From Pseudomonas syringae (GTDB lineage Bacteria; Pseudomonadota; Gammaproteobacteria; Pseudomonadales; Pseudomonadaceae), in the NCBI RefSeq assembly GCF_001698815.1, contig NZ_LGSI01000061.1, positions 11,777 through 56,079 on the forward strand: a DNA stretch of 44,303 bases, read 5' to 3'. Below the pieces are notes generated by a model. The model had not been told where the DNA came from, did not search any database, and saw nothing but the letters and a program-made list of their open reading frames with translations. A program made the position numbers and the translations under genes. Numbering within the stretch: the stretch's first letter is position 1; each line of letters starts with the position of its first letter. Positions 37,774 to 44,303 of the stretch are shown here, piece after piece.

Positions 37774-39102
37774 ATGCCATTGACCGCCTTGCAAATCAAA
37801 GCGTCCAAGCCTGCCGACAGACCGTTCACCTTGAGTGATAGTTCGGGTCTTGCCCTGCTGGTGAAACCCAACGGCAGCAAGTACTGGCACTTCCGGTACA
37901 CCTACCAGGGTCGAGCGGCGCGCATGTCACTGGGCGTTTATCCGCATATCTCCTTGCAGGAAGCTCGTGAACGAGCCGTCGAATGTCGCAACCTACTCAA
38001 GCAAGGCACCAACCCCGGCACCAAACGCCGCGATGACAAGCTGCGACAGCAGGAGGCCGGGCTCAACACCTTCAGGAGAGCCGCGGAGTACTGGTACCAA
38101 TTCAAAGCGGACTCCGGCCGCAGCAGCGCGACGCTGAAAAAGATCCGCGACTATCTCGATAAGGATTTACTGCCCGCTCTCGGCGAGAAGCAACTGGAGC
38201 TCATTACTCGAAGCGACTGAGCAAAGCTGCAGGCTTGCATCGAAAAACGAGGCGCCTTCAATGTTGCGGACAAGACCCGGACCTGGCTGAAACAGATTTT
38301 CAGTCAAGCCATTGCACGCGGCCTGTGCGAACACAATCCAGCCTCCGAACTCCATGCCATTGCGATAGCCCCACCGCCCACTCAACACTACCCACATCTG
38401 CACGAACACGAACTACCTGAGTTTCTCCGGGCCTTAAGCAAGACCACCAGCCGGCTACCAGCGAGGATTGCATCATGGATGACAATTCTGACGGCTAGCC
38501 GCCCCGGCATGGTTCGCTATGCAAAATGGGAAGAGATCGATTTCGAGGAAGGGATATGGACCATCCCGGCCGCCCGCATGAAGATGCGCAGAGATTACGT
38601 CAGCCCTCTACCTCATCAATTGATCGCCATGCTTACCAAACTGAATCAAAGCACTGGACGCAGCCGGTATCTATTCCCTGGCAATGGTGAAAAGCAGCCA
38701 GTCATCAGTGAAAACACGATCAACCTGGTGTTCGCCAAGATCGGCTATAAAGGACGACTCGTCAGCCATGGCACTCGTCATACCGCAAGCACGCTGCTGC
38801 GCGAACATGGCTGGCTGAAGGATCATGTCGAAAGCCAGCTGGCTCACGTCGAGGGCGGTATCTCTGGTGAGTACAATCAAGCCCTATACCTGCCGCAACG
38901 TCGGATCATGATGCAGTGGTATGCAGACTATCTCGATGCCCTCAAAGAAGGCATTACAGCCAACCTTCGCGATCAATTTGATACTCGCGTTAATCAATTC
39001 CTAGCACGCCCTTCTGCACCGCCTCTAACAGCATCCCATGCACACAAAGATGATCATCTCCAAAAGTTGCCTATCGAGACAGACTCAACCGCGACTCAGT
39101 GA
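37774..39102 (+). pseudogene. P4-type tyrosine integrase, interrupted by in-frame TGA
   Basis: The ATG at 37774 has GGAGGT upstream. The frame reads as a 442-residue P4-family integrase except for a TGA at codon 149 (38218-38220). The N-terminal DUF4102 domain (MPLTALQIKASKPADRP, SLGVYPHISLQEAR) lies before the stop. After it come the core-binding domain and the catalytic domain with Arg in TASRPGMVRYAKW, HGTRHTASTLL and the Tyr in ALYLPQRRIMMQWYADYLD. No frameshift is needed, so a single TGC/TGT to TGA-type change is the simplest cause. A downstream ATG at 38479 could restart a catalytic fragment, which would lack DNA-arm binding. It probably no longer mobilises the island. Confidence 0.88.
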
Positions 39103-39222
39103 TCACGTGACGCCTCACCAATTCGATCCGGTCGACGACAACATCATCGCCTTGCAAAACTACGGTGGCGCATTCCAACACTGGCAAGACGGTGAGATCT
39201 TCACAGCCCAGCCTTCCACGCG

Positions 39223-39267
39223 GGTCCATCCAAGCAGGGCTGCAAAGCCGCCCCGCTTGGATGGACC
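39223..39267. repeat. 13-bp hairpin with inner GCAA loop
   Basis: GGTCCATCCAAGC (39223-39235) pairs with GCTTGGATGGACC (39255-39267). Inside, GGCT-GCAA-AGCC forms a second stem with a GNRA-type loop. An A-rich rather than T-rich stretch follows on the + strand. Confidence 0.7.
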
Positions 39268-39300
39268 TCACTTAAAAAATCTAAAGCCCATACAGCTGTC

Positions 39301-39390
39301 TGTGGAAAACCACTGATTTCCACCGGTGGATAATTTCATCCACAGCCGCAGAACTCCCGATAATTCGAGCCTTGACCCAAATTATCCACA
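39301..39390. other. Cluster of DnaA-box-like sites
   Basis: One exact TTATCCACA (39382-39390) and three sites with one mismatch (39301-39309 reverse, 39325-39333 reverse, 39336-39344 forward) lie within 90 bases. They may mark a replication or transfer origin of the integrated element, or be used to tie its genes to DnaA. Confidence 0.5.
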
Positions 39391-39627
39391 GGCGTAGAAA
39401 AGATCGGGCAAAGCGCTGTCGTTGACAGCAACCCAGGTAGCCAGAACCTTTAAGGCTACGCCACACCGTGGTGGTTCTCCCAAAGTGCGATTAGTGTCCG
39501 GCGGCTCCCACGCTCACAGCGATGTGATGGATGCCTACTTTTACCAGTGTGCCCACTGCGGCAACTTCCCCCTTTCATAGCTGCCTTGCAGCAACCTATC
39601 CGCTTGGCCATTTCCTTGCGCCAACCT

Positions 39628-39662
39628 GCGCCCGTCTCTTTCTCCCGGAAAGAGACGGGCGC
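39628..39662. repeat. Perfect 15-bp inverted repeat
   Basis: GCGCCCGTCTCTTTC (39628-39642) and its exact inverse (39648-39662) flank TCCCG. No T run follows, so it is not an obvious terminator. It lies about 430 bases upstream of the intact recombinase gene. Confidence 0.85.
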
Positions 39663-40090
39663 TCCTACCGCTGCTGCAGCCCAACTCGTACAAGGCTTTG
39701 CGGCATTCCCCCTCGTGACAATCGGCGTGACAAACACCGAAGTCGCCAGCAACAGCGATGCAGATGATGGTGCCGCAGCCCACGGAATGGACTGCACCTG
39801 ACTGACAGTCAGGCATGCCCCGGTCATCGCATCACTGCCTTCACCCGGCTCAAGATCTCGCGGCGTTGGTCTCGTCAGCCAATGCAGCCTCCACCCGCCC
39901 ACTTCCTTGGAAGTGTTCAGGAGGCCAGATCATGAGATGCCCAGGCTCCCGGTCGTAAAGAGCCGCCAGTCCCGCGCTAGTGGACAACCCTCACAGGTCG
40001 CAGGGGCCTTGATCCCTGATAACACTCAACATTCTTGGCGGGATGACGTGGGGAAGGTTTTACAAGTGTGGCTTACAGAGGAGTTTGGTC

Positions 40091-41071
40091 ATGGGATTGG
40101 TCGGTAGACGGGAGGGGCGTAATTTTGGCTATGGCCGGCAATTGAGCTATGCCGGGCCGCAGGCACTGAAAGACCTGTTTGGCGGTGGGCATTACGGGAC
40201 GGCCAAAGCACACAGTGATCGTTGGCAGACGTTCGTGCGCTGGTGTCGGTCGGAGGATGGCCCGGGAATTAATGATGCACGGCAGATTGATCGGCAGACC
40301 TTGCTGGATTACGCGGAGCATCTGCGTCACCTGGTTGAGCGCAGCGATCTCGCCATCGCCACTGCGCAAAACCGATTGTCCAGCGTCAATCGGACCCTGG
40401 CAGCGCTTCGCGGTGATCAGTATGTGAAAGTACCGAGTCCGAGCAAGGCGCTAGGAATGCGGCGCACCAGTGTTCGTCGTTCGGTGCCGCAAGGCCAAGA
40501 CCGCGAACATGTGAAGAGGGTCGTAGAGGTGCTTTGCGCACACCAGCAGCCGCGTGCCGCGGCCATCGCTCAATTAGCGCGAGCCACCGGCATGCGCTTA
40601 CGTGAGGCCATTTTGGCCGACCTTCCGCGCTTAAAACGTGAGGCCGAACAATACGGCAAGATCAACATCCAGGATGGCACCAAGGGGGGCCGCTCAGGTG
40701 CCTCGGCACCTCGCTGGATCAGGGCGGATGATCATATTCGCGAGGCGCTGAGATTCGCCGAACAGGTCTCACCCGACGGTAGCCGCAACCTACTTGCACC
40801 GAACGAAACCTACCTCGATTTCCAACGAGGAATCGTCCGTCCTGCACGGGACATCCTCCATCAGTACAACCTCAAAGGCTTCCACGAATTGCGTGCAGCC
40901 TATGCTTGCGAACGCTATGAGCAAATCACCCACCATCCCGCCCCCATCAACGGTGGCCATTGCTATCAACTCGACCGACGTCTCGATCGGGAAGCCCGAG
41001 TACAAATCAGCTATGAGCTGGGGCACAACCGTATCGTCGTGGTGGCCGCTTACATTGGTGGTCGCGCATGA
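40091..41071 (+). CDS. Tyrosine recombinase (integrase-domain protein)
   Basis: The 326-residue product starts at an ATG with GAGGAG upstream; an in-frame ATG 16 codons earlier is not supported. It has an N-terminal SAM-like core-binding region (about 25-115) and a catalytic domain with Arg169 (TGMRLRE), a candidate Lys198, His265 and Arg268 (FHELRAA), His312 (ELGHNR) and the nucleophile Tyr321 (AAYIGG). All catalytic residues are present, so it may be active, unlike the P4-type integrase upstream. It belongs to a group of short integrases found on pseudomonad mobile elements rather than to IntI or XerC. Its stop overlaps the next start by ATGA, so the two form a module. Confidence 0.9.
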   Translation: MGLVGRREGRNFGYGRQLSYAGPQALKDLFGGGHYGTAKAHSDRWQTFVRWCRSEDGPGINDARQIDRQTLLDYAEHLRHLVERSDLAIATAQNRLSSVNRTLAALRGDQYVKVPSPSKALGMRRTSVRRSVPQGQDREHVKRVVEVLCAHQQPRAAAIAQLARATGMRLREAILADLPRLKREAEQYGKINIQDGTKGGRSGASAPRWIRADDHIREALRFAEQVSPDGSRNLLAPNETYLDFQRGIVRPARDILHQYNLKGFHELRAAYACERYEQITHHPAPINGGHCYQLDRRLDREARVQISYELGHNRIVVVAAYIGGRA

Positions 41072-41343
41072 GCACGGCATTCGATATGGATCTGTTCCTG
41101 GCGGGCGTCCTGACCGGGTCGCATACCACGCGCCAACGCCACTTGCGTCAGGCGAAGGCCATCCAAACAGCGATCGCTGAGCGCTGGCAACGCGACAATC
41201 CATGGACTTGGCAGAGAAAACACCTTGCGTGGTTTTTGAATCACCACCTAAACCAGCACACTCAATCGACGCGCTATTACTATTTGCTGACCATGCAATT
41301 ACTCACTCATCGCTTAGGAAAATCCTGGCAGTTCAACCTCTAA
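41068..41343 (+). CDS. Small partner of the recombinase, core-binding-like
   Basis: The 91-residue basic protein starts inside the stop of the recombinase gene (ATGA). Its second half (WQRKHLAWFLNHHLNQHTQS, then TRYYYLLTMQLL) resembles the SAM-like, DNA-holding domain of tyrosine recombinases, but there is no catalytic domain. It may assist or regulate synapsis. This is inference from coupling and local likeness; no function is known to me. Confidence 0.7.
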   Translation: MSTAFDMDLFLAGVLTGSHTTRQRHLRQAKAIQTAIAERWQRDNPWTWQRKHLAWFLNHHLNQHTQSTRYYYLLTMQLLTHRLGKSWQFNL

Positions 41344-41357
41344 ACGAAGGTCAGAAA

Positions 41358-41374
41358 ACGGCCAAAAGCGGTCA
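41358..41374 (-). repeat. 17-mer repeat, left copy of outer inverted pair
   Basis: ACGGCCAAAAGCGGTCA is the inverse of 43880-43896 with one mismatch. It lies 15 bases past the recombinase module. Confidence 0.7.
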
Positions 41375-41428
41375 GTTGTTTGTCTAAAAAGATTGCGGTA
41401 GTGAAACGGGCCAGTTACACCCAGCTTT

Positions 41429-41971
41429 CTAAGAACGCATACCCATCCAGATTACAGCCTCAGTCCATGCAGTCACCATCGGTGCCAATACCCTGAACCA
41501 GGGATCGCGCACATCAATCTGCGCTGCTGAGTGGTCATGGTGGTGCTGCTCCTCCGCCACTATCGAAGTAATGGCCGCTACCGCATGGAGATCGATATTG
41601 CCCAGCACATCAAGTTGATGAGCCAGGTGCTTGAGCACCACACTTTCAACCGCGACGGTAGTAGCGACAATGGCTTTGCGGCCACAAATGCCAGTAACTA
41701 GACCCAACGCCAGACCGCCGATGCCACACAACCAATAACTACGGCAGCGGGGATAACTGCGGCGTTGCAGTTCCTCCTGAAAAACCGCCCGATGACGGCG
41801 CTCGTGGGAGAGGAACTCCTTAAGTTCATTCACCATGCTTGGGATGAAAAGCCGAGCCATAAACAACTGTCCGCTATAGATACAGATCGCACCATGCTCG
41901 CCCGCATGGTCAACCTTCATCATGCGGTTGCCGAGGTCTTCGCCCTTAGCCGTGTAATGTGGTGAATTCAC
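41429..41971 (-). CDS. COQ7-like di-iron protein
   Basis: The 180-residue form uses the GTG at 41971. The four-helix di-iron pattern of demethoxyubiquinone hydroxylases is visible: Glu25 in DHAGEHGA, Glu57/His60 (HERRH), Glu109 (AVESVV) and Glu141/His144 (AEEQHHH), with a hydrophobic stretch at about 82-105 fitting membrane association. Known COQ7 proteins hydroxylate demethoxyubiquinone in ubiquinone synthesis; whether this accessory copy does so is open. The start is uncertain: the frame is open to an ATG at 42088 without family likeness, an internal ATG occurs near 41926, and a different-frame ORF of 10 codons starting ATGACCGAG ends in TAG overlapping the GTG. That last point could mark a frameshift in the N terminus or a short upstream peptide. 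Confidence 0.8.
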   Translation of the reverse strand: MNSPHYTAKGEDLGNRMMKVDHAGEHGAICIYSGQLFMARLFIPSMVNELKEFLSHERRHRAVFQEELQRRSYPRCRSYWLCGIGGLALGLVTGICGRKAIVATTVAVESVVLKHLAHQLDVLGNIDLHAVAAITSIVAEEQHHHDHSAAQIDVRDPWFRVLAPMVTAWTEAVIWMGMRS

Positions 41972-42129
41972 TATGAGTTTTCTTGTTCGAGGGGCTCGGT
42001 CATCGGGCCTGTCCTTGCTCTTGAACCGGCATCGTGCAGCAACAACAAGCAGAGAAGCAAGTGAGTTCACAGAGCTAATCACCATCAACGATTTGGCAGA
42101 TACTCAACCAGCTGACAGACCTCTCGGGG

Positions 42130-42240
42130 AGCGATTTCAGCAGGGCTGCGAACGGCCATAAGCAGTCCGTCCCGAAGGACGGCTTTCGACCCGAAGCAGC
42201 CGGTCAGAATCGGCAGAAATCGGCCGTGCGCACAAAAACG
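42130..42240. repeat. Mosaic of short palindromic repeats
   Basis: The stretch contains GTCC-GTCCCGAAGGAC-type stems (about 42166-42183), ACCCGAAGCAGCCGGTC and GGCAGAAATCGGCC (42212-42225), the exact inverse of 42652-42665. It separates the divergent COQ7-like and zinc-ribbon genes. Confidence 0.65.
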
Positions 42241-42262
42241 TAATCAGGAACATCAACTAACA

Positions 42263-42634
42263 ATGGATAACGCTATGACGGCTCGGTGCCCCAGCTGTGG
42301 CCACATCCCCATCAGGGTGCCGCCAACCCATAAGTGCCCCGAATGCGGAGTCTTTTCGCATGAGTGGCTGATTTATGACTGGGAAAGCTTTGCCTCCTCC
42401 AGACGTCAGCACCTCAAATGCAATATTTTAATAATCAGCATGGTAGTCATTAACATAGTCGCCCTGGTGACGTTTGCATCCACCAATGTCTATTTCTGGA
42501 TGCTAAACGTTCTATCTATTCCAGCCACGATCAGTTTGTTTCTATGCCTCAACGATCTTCGAGGGCAAGCGGAGTACGAAGGGCATAACAGTCGCGCTGT
42601 TTTACCTTGGTTTGCGGGGTTCACGGGATTCTGA
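42263..42634 (+). CDS. Zinc-ribbon membrane protein, function unknown
   Basis: The 123-residue protein has an N-terminal zinc ribbon (Cys9/Cys12 and Cys25/Cys28, CPSCGH and CPECGV) and two membrane helices at about 54-72 and 76-95, then a short polar tail. No enzyme motif is seen. The ribosome-binding site is weak (AGGAA, 13 bases away); the ATG four codons later is an alternative start. It lies between repeat blocks in the island. It is a hypothetical protein whose existence is supported by the regular metal and membrane motifs. Confidence 0.65.
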   Translation: MDNAMTARCPSCGHIPIRVPPTHKCPECGVFSHEWLIYDWESFASSRRQHLKCNILIISMVVINIVALVTFASTNVYFWMLNVLSIPATISLFLCLNDLRGQAEYEGHNSRAVLPWFAGFTGF

Positions 42635-42651
42635 CCAGTATCTCTGCTTCT

Positions 42652-42708
42652 GGCCGATTTCTGCCTTTCCTAAGGGCCGCTTTCGGCCCAGAGTGTGTAA
42701 AAACGCAC
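42652..42708 (+). repeat. Repeat block, left copy of GNAT-flanking inverted pair
   Basis: GGCCGATTTCTGCC (42652-42665) matches the block at 42212 in inverse. The 34-mer at 42675-42708 contains CCAGAGTGTGT and is the inverse of 43343-43376 at 29 of 34 positions. Confidence 0.8.
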
Positions 42709-42838
42709 TGATGCACCGTCGGAGCGCAGCGACGACGGTTGTAGCTGAGCAATTGGCGAAACAAGGCCTGCGAATCATCACTGCGGCTTTGGAGCCCTCT
42801 ATACTGGCCTCCCCAGGATGGTAGTTGGAGCACAAAAT

Positions 42839-43321
42839 ATGCCCGTCACACCCAATCAAAATTCCCCAATCATTTTGGTCCTAGCTCAACAAAGCGACTT
42901 GGATAATCTTGTAGCCATTCGAATTGAGGCCATGCGCGAAAGTCTGGAGCGTGTTGGGCGATTTGATCCAGTCCGCGCGCGCGAGCGGTTTCTTAGCGGT
43001 TTTGAAGCTCGCAACACACGCTACATCGAGGCGTCTGGAGAGAGGGTTGGTTTCGTAGTGGTCAAGCATCACCAAAATGAACTCTTGCTCGACCACTTGT
43101 ATGTGAGACCGAGCGCGCAAGGATCAGGTGTAGGGGCTGCTGTTCTCACTCAGATTTTCAAAGAGGCGGATGCGGCTGCGCTCCCTATTAAAGTTGGTGC
43201 TCTCAAAGAAAGCGCTTCGAATCGCTTTTATACCAGCCATGGCTTCCAATTCATCGAAAGCAGTGAATTCGACAATTATTATGTTCGTCAGAGTGTTCCG
43301 GCGATTGGCCCAGATTGCTAG
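42839..43321 (+). CDS. GNAT-family N-acetyltransferase
   Basis: The 160-residue acetyl-CoA-dependent transferase has motif A, LYVRPSAQGSGVGAAVL (about 87-104), with the Q-x-x-G-x-G phosphate loop, and the C-terminal NRFYTSHGFQF strand-helix. The substrate is unknown. The ATG at 42839 has TTGGAG upstream and is preferred to 42818. The gene is enclosed by an imperfect inverted repeat (42675-42708 and 43343-43376), so it looks like a discrete insert. Confidence 0.88.
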   Translation: MPVTPNQNSPIILVLAQQSDLDNLVAIRIEAMRESLERVGRFDPVRARERFLSGFEARNTRYIEASGERVGFVVVKHHQNELLLDHLYVRPSAQGSGVGAAVLTQIFKEADAAALPIKVGALKESASNRFYTSHGFQFIESSEFDNYYVRQSVPAIGPDC

Positions 43322-43342
43322 CTGGATATGATGCACCTCGAC

Positions 43343-43376
43343 GTACGTTTTGACACACTCTGGACCCAAAGCGGAC
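43343..43376 (-). repeat. Right copy of GNAT-flanking inverted pair
   Basis: It is the inverse of 42675-42708 with five mismatches and begins 22 bases after the GNAT stop. Confidence 0.8.
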
Positions 43377-43384
43377 GTTGGCAC

Positions 43385-43843
43385 CTAATAGGGATCATCG
43401 TGTATGCGCCACGTCTTGCTCTGCGGCAAGTACGTCACAAACGGCGTTTGCTCCGAGTTTTCTGGCGTAATGTGTGCAGAGAGTTCCAGAGCCTCCGCCA
43501 AGTTCTCGACAAATGACAGCACTCTCTCATGCTCCGATGGGCCAGTAATTTCCTTGGGCGAGATGTCGAGCTCCAGCTGCTCGGCAATGAAGAAGTGACA
43601 GCAAATTTCAACCGGGCCGTCTAATAAAATCGACAAGACGCCAGAACCTTCGCGATTTCCCAGAACGCTGTGTGATCCCGGGAATGGGGCCGCCACTCCG
43701 TCAAAAGTGTACGAGTATTTGTAACGGCTTAGCAGTTGATCGAAACGATCCCAGTGCACAGCTTCGGTATTCTGCACATATATATCCCGGAGCGATCCAT
43801 CGCGTTCCCATAGTCCTGCTACCTCGTGGAAGTTTGGTTTCAT
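43385..43843 (-). CDS. Hypothetical protein, soluble, 152 residues
   Basis: Starts MKPNFHEVAGLWERDGSLRD. The protein is acidic and soluble with mixed alpha/beta composition, a single Cys-Cys pair (EICCHFF) and no signal or membrane segment. I do not recognise the family. The evenly used frame and lack of low-complexity sequence support a real gene. No ribosome-binding site is evident. Like its neighbours it is a single gene bordered by repeat blocks. Confidence 0.6.
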   Translation of the reverse strand: MKPNFHEVAGLWERDGSLRDIYVQNTEAVHWDRFDQLLSRYKYSYTFDGVAAPFPGSHSVLGNREGSGVLSILLDGPVEICCHFFIAEQLELDISPKEITGPSEHERVLSFVENLAEALELSAHITPENSEQTPFVTYLPQSKTWRIHDDPY

Positions 43844-43879
43844 GAAAGTAGATGATCAACTAGTGGATTGGGGGTTCAC

Positions 43880-43929
43880 TGTCCGCTTTTGGCCGTCTGC
43901 TGCCTGTCGCCACGGCAGCTTTTGGCGGA
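43880..43929 (+). repeat. 17-mer repeat, right copy of outer inverted pair, with hairpin
   Basis: TGTCCGCTTTTGGCCGT (43880-43896) is the inverse of 41358-41374 with one mismatch. GCTGCC/GGCAGC follows, and GCTTTTGGC recurs at 43919. Confidence 0.75.
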
Positions 43930-44047
43930 TTCCTACCTATTCTCGACGGAGGGGATGATCAACAACGTTCGAATTCGGGAGGTTTACCATTCCGTATGCG
44001 GCTCTGAATTACTTGCAGACCGACAACGTGCTGACATCTAAAAAATC

Positions 44048-44075
44048 CCGAGTTCGATTCCACCGAACGCCATAA
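44048..44075 (+). other. tRNA 3'-end-like fragment
   Basis: The stretch contains CCCGAGTTCGATTCC followed by a GCCA, resembling a T arm and the 3' end of a tRNA, but neither the T stem nor an acceptor pairs well and no upstream tRNA body is seen. It may be a remnant from an integration event. Confidence 0.3.
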
Positions 44076-44231
44076 CTAGCTGATTTGTTTATAGTTACTA
44101 GTTGGGGTACGCCGAATTTTCCAGCGAACTCCAGATGCCCGAAAAACCTACTCTCGCCGAAACATACCGTTCGTCTGGTGCCGCACCACATTAGGCTCCA
44201 TTGCATTCCACCGAATGCTCTGGAAGCCCCG

Positions 44232-44262
44232 AAAACCCGCCCTTTGGCGGGTTTTTTCGTTC
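44232..44262. terminator. Rho-independent terminator
   Basis: AAAACCCGCC-CTTT-GGCGGGTTTTTT is strong on the + strand. No gene ending here is visible in the window; it may serve a minus-strand gene beyond the edge or be left from a lost gene. Confidence 0.85.
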
Positions 44263-44303
44263 CAGGACCCTCTGTCGGGATCCAACAAAATCCCCCTTCC
44301 CCG

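Larger units (their letters stand above)
39103..40090. other. Gene-free stretch with hairpins and DnaA-box-like sites
   Basis: No convincing gene is found in nearly 1 kb. It holds a 13-bp hairpin (39223-39267), a DnaA-box-like cluster (39301-39390), a 15-bp perfect hairpin (39628-39662) and a small hairpin CCTGACT/AGTCAGG (39797-39813). A GTG-started frame at 39108-39316 (69 codons) looks protein-like in its first half but has no ribosome-binding site and no family I know. Confidence 0.6.
43844..44303. other. Gene-free stretch with repeat, tRNA-like fragment and terminator
   Basis: It contains the outer 17-mer and a hairpin GCTGCC/GGCAGC (43899-43919), a tRNA-like 3' fragment (about 44048-44075) and a strong terminator (44232-44262). 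I see no gene. Confidence 0.6.

Noticed and set aside
38218..38220. TGA in the integrase as a selenocysteine codon
   Set aside because: The position is not catalytic, no SECIS-like stem is apparent next to it, and integrases are not selenoproteins; a nonsense mutation is simpler.
39108..39316. GTG-started 69-codon frame after the broken integrase
   Set aside because: The first half looks protein-like, but it runs through the 13-bp hairpin and into DnaA-box-like sites and lacks a ribosome-binding site; not strong enough to call.
39456..39902. Frames on both strands in the gene-free stretch (also 39547-39801)
   Set aside because: No ribosome-binding site, no family likeness, and they read through the perfect hairpin at 39628-39662.
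42285..42292. GGTGCCCC as an inverted match to the tRNA-Leu 3' end (attR)
   Set aside because: Only eight bases, wrong orientation, and inside a coding zinc-ribbon motif; chance match.
37611..44303. CRISPR array or cas genes in the island
   Set aside because: The repeats vary in spacing and sequence, are palindromic in different ways, and no cas-like protein is present.

Overview
The window is a chromosomal segment of a fluorescent-group Pseudomonas. The evidence is the gene order guaA-guaB, xseA, leuA, der-bamB-yfgM-hisS-ispG-rodZ-pilW-rlmN-ndk, a complete isc operon (iscR-S-U-A-hscB-hscA-fdx-iscX) preceded by cysE and trmJ, suhB, and queA-tgt-yajC-secD-secF. It also carries Pseudomonas-type REP palindromes (arms related to GCGGGCAAGCCTCGCTCC) and has a high GC content. 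The calls rest on protein motifs and gene order only; no database search was run.

Layout. 1-6.5 kb: a REP pair, a small membrane protein, a lipoprotein, the GMP branch of purine synthesis (guaB, guaA, with a clear sigma-70 promoter), a zinc-ribbon protein, and a TauE/SafE permease interrupted by an in-frame TAG. 6.5-10.8 kb (+ strand): xseA, an M23 peptidase, and leuA with a short Leu-rich leader ORF. 10.9-13.4 kb: a FlxA-like coiled-coil protein and an overlapping nitrilase/aminotransferase pair (likely a transaminase/omega-amidase couple). 13.5-22.7 kb: a long minus-strand housekeeping run for ribosome GTPase, outer-membrane assembly, histidyl-tRNA synthetase, isoprenoids, cell shape, pilus, rRNA/tRNA methylation and nucleotide balance. 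22.8-30.1 kb: Fe-S cluster assembly with a recognisable IscR operator over its promoter, then cysE and trmJ. 30.4-37.4 kb: suhB (+), a glycine-zipper protein, and the Sec/queuosine block.

From 37.5 kb the character changes. A tRNA-Leu(CAA) is followed by a P4-type integrase gene broken by one in-frame TGA, a roughly 1 kb gene-free stretch with a DnaA-box-like cluster and strong hairpins, an apparently intact two-gene tyrosine-recombinase module whose ORFs overlap by ATGA, and a small cargo block. The cargo comprises a COQ7-like di-iron protein, a zinc-ribbon membrane protein, a GNAT acetyltransferase and an unknown 152-residue protein. Related short palindromic repeats lie between the cargo genes. 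Two inverted pairs stand out: 17-mers at 41358 and 43880 that bracket the block, and 34-mers at 42675 and 43343 that bracket the GNAT gene. This is the least explained part of the window and the best candidate for something new: an eroded tRNA-linked island in which a second recombinase and a repeat-delimited set of single-gene cargo sit together. Whether the recombinase acts on the repeats is speculation.
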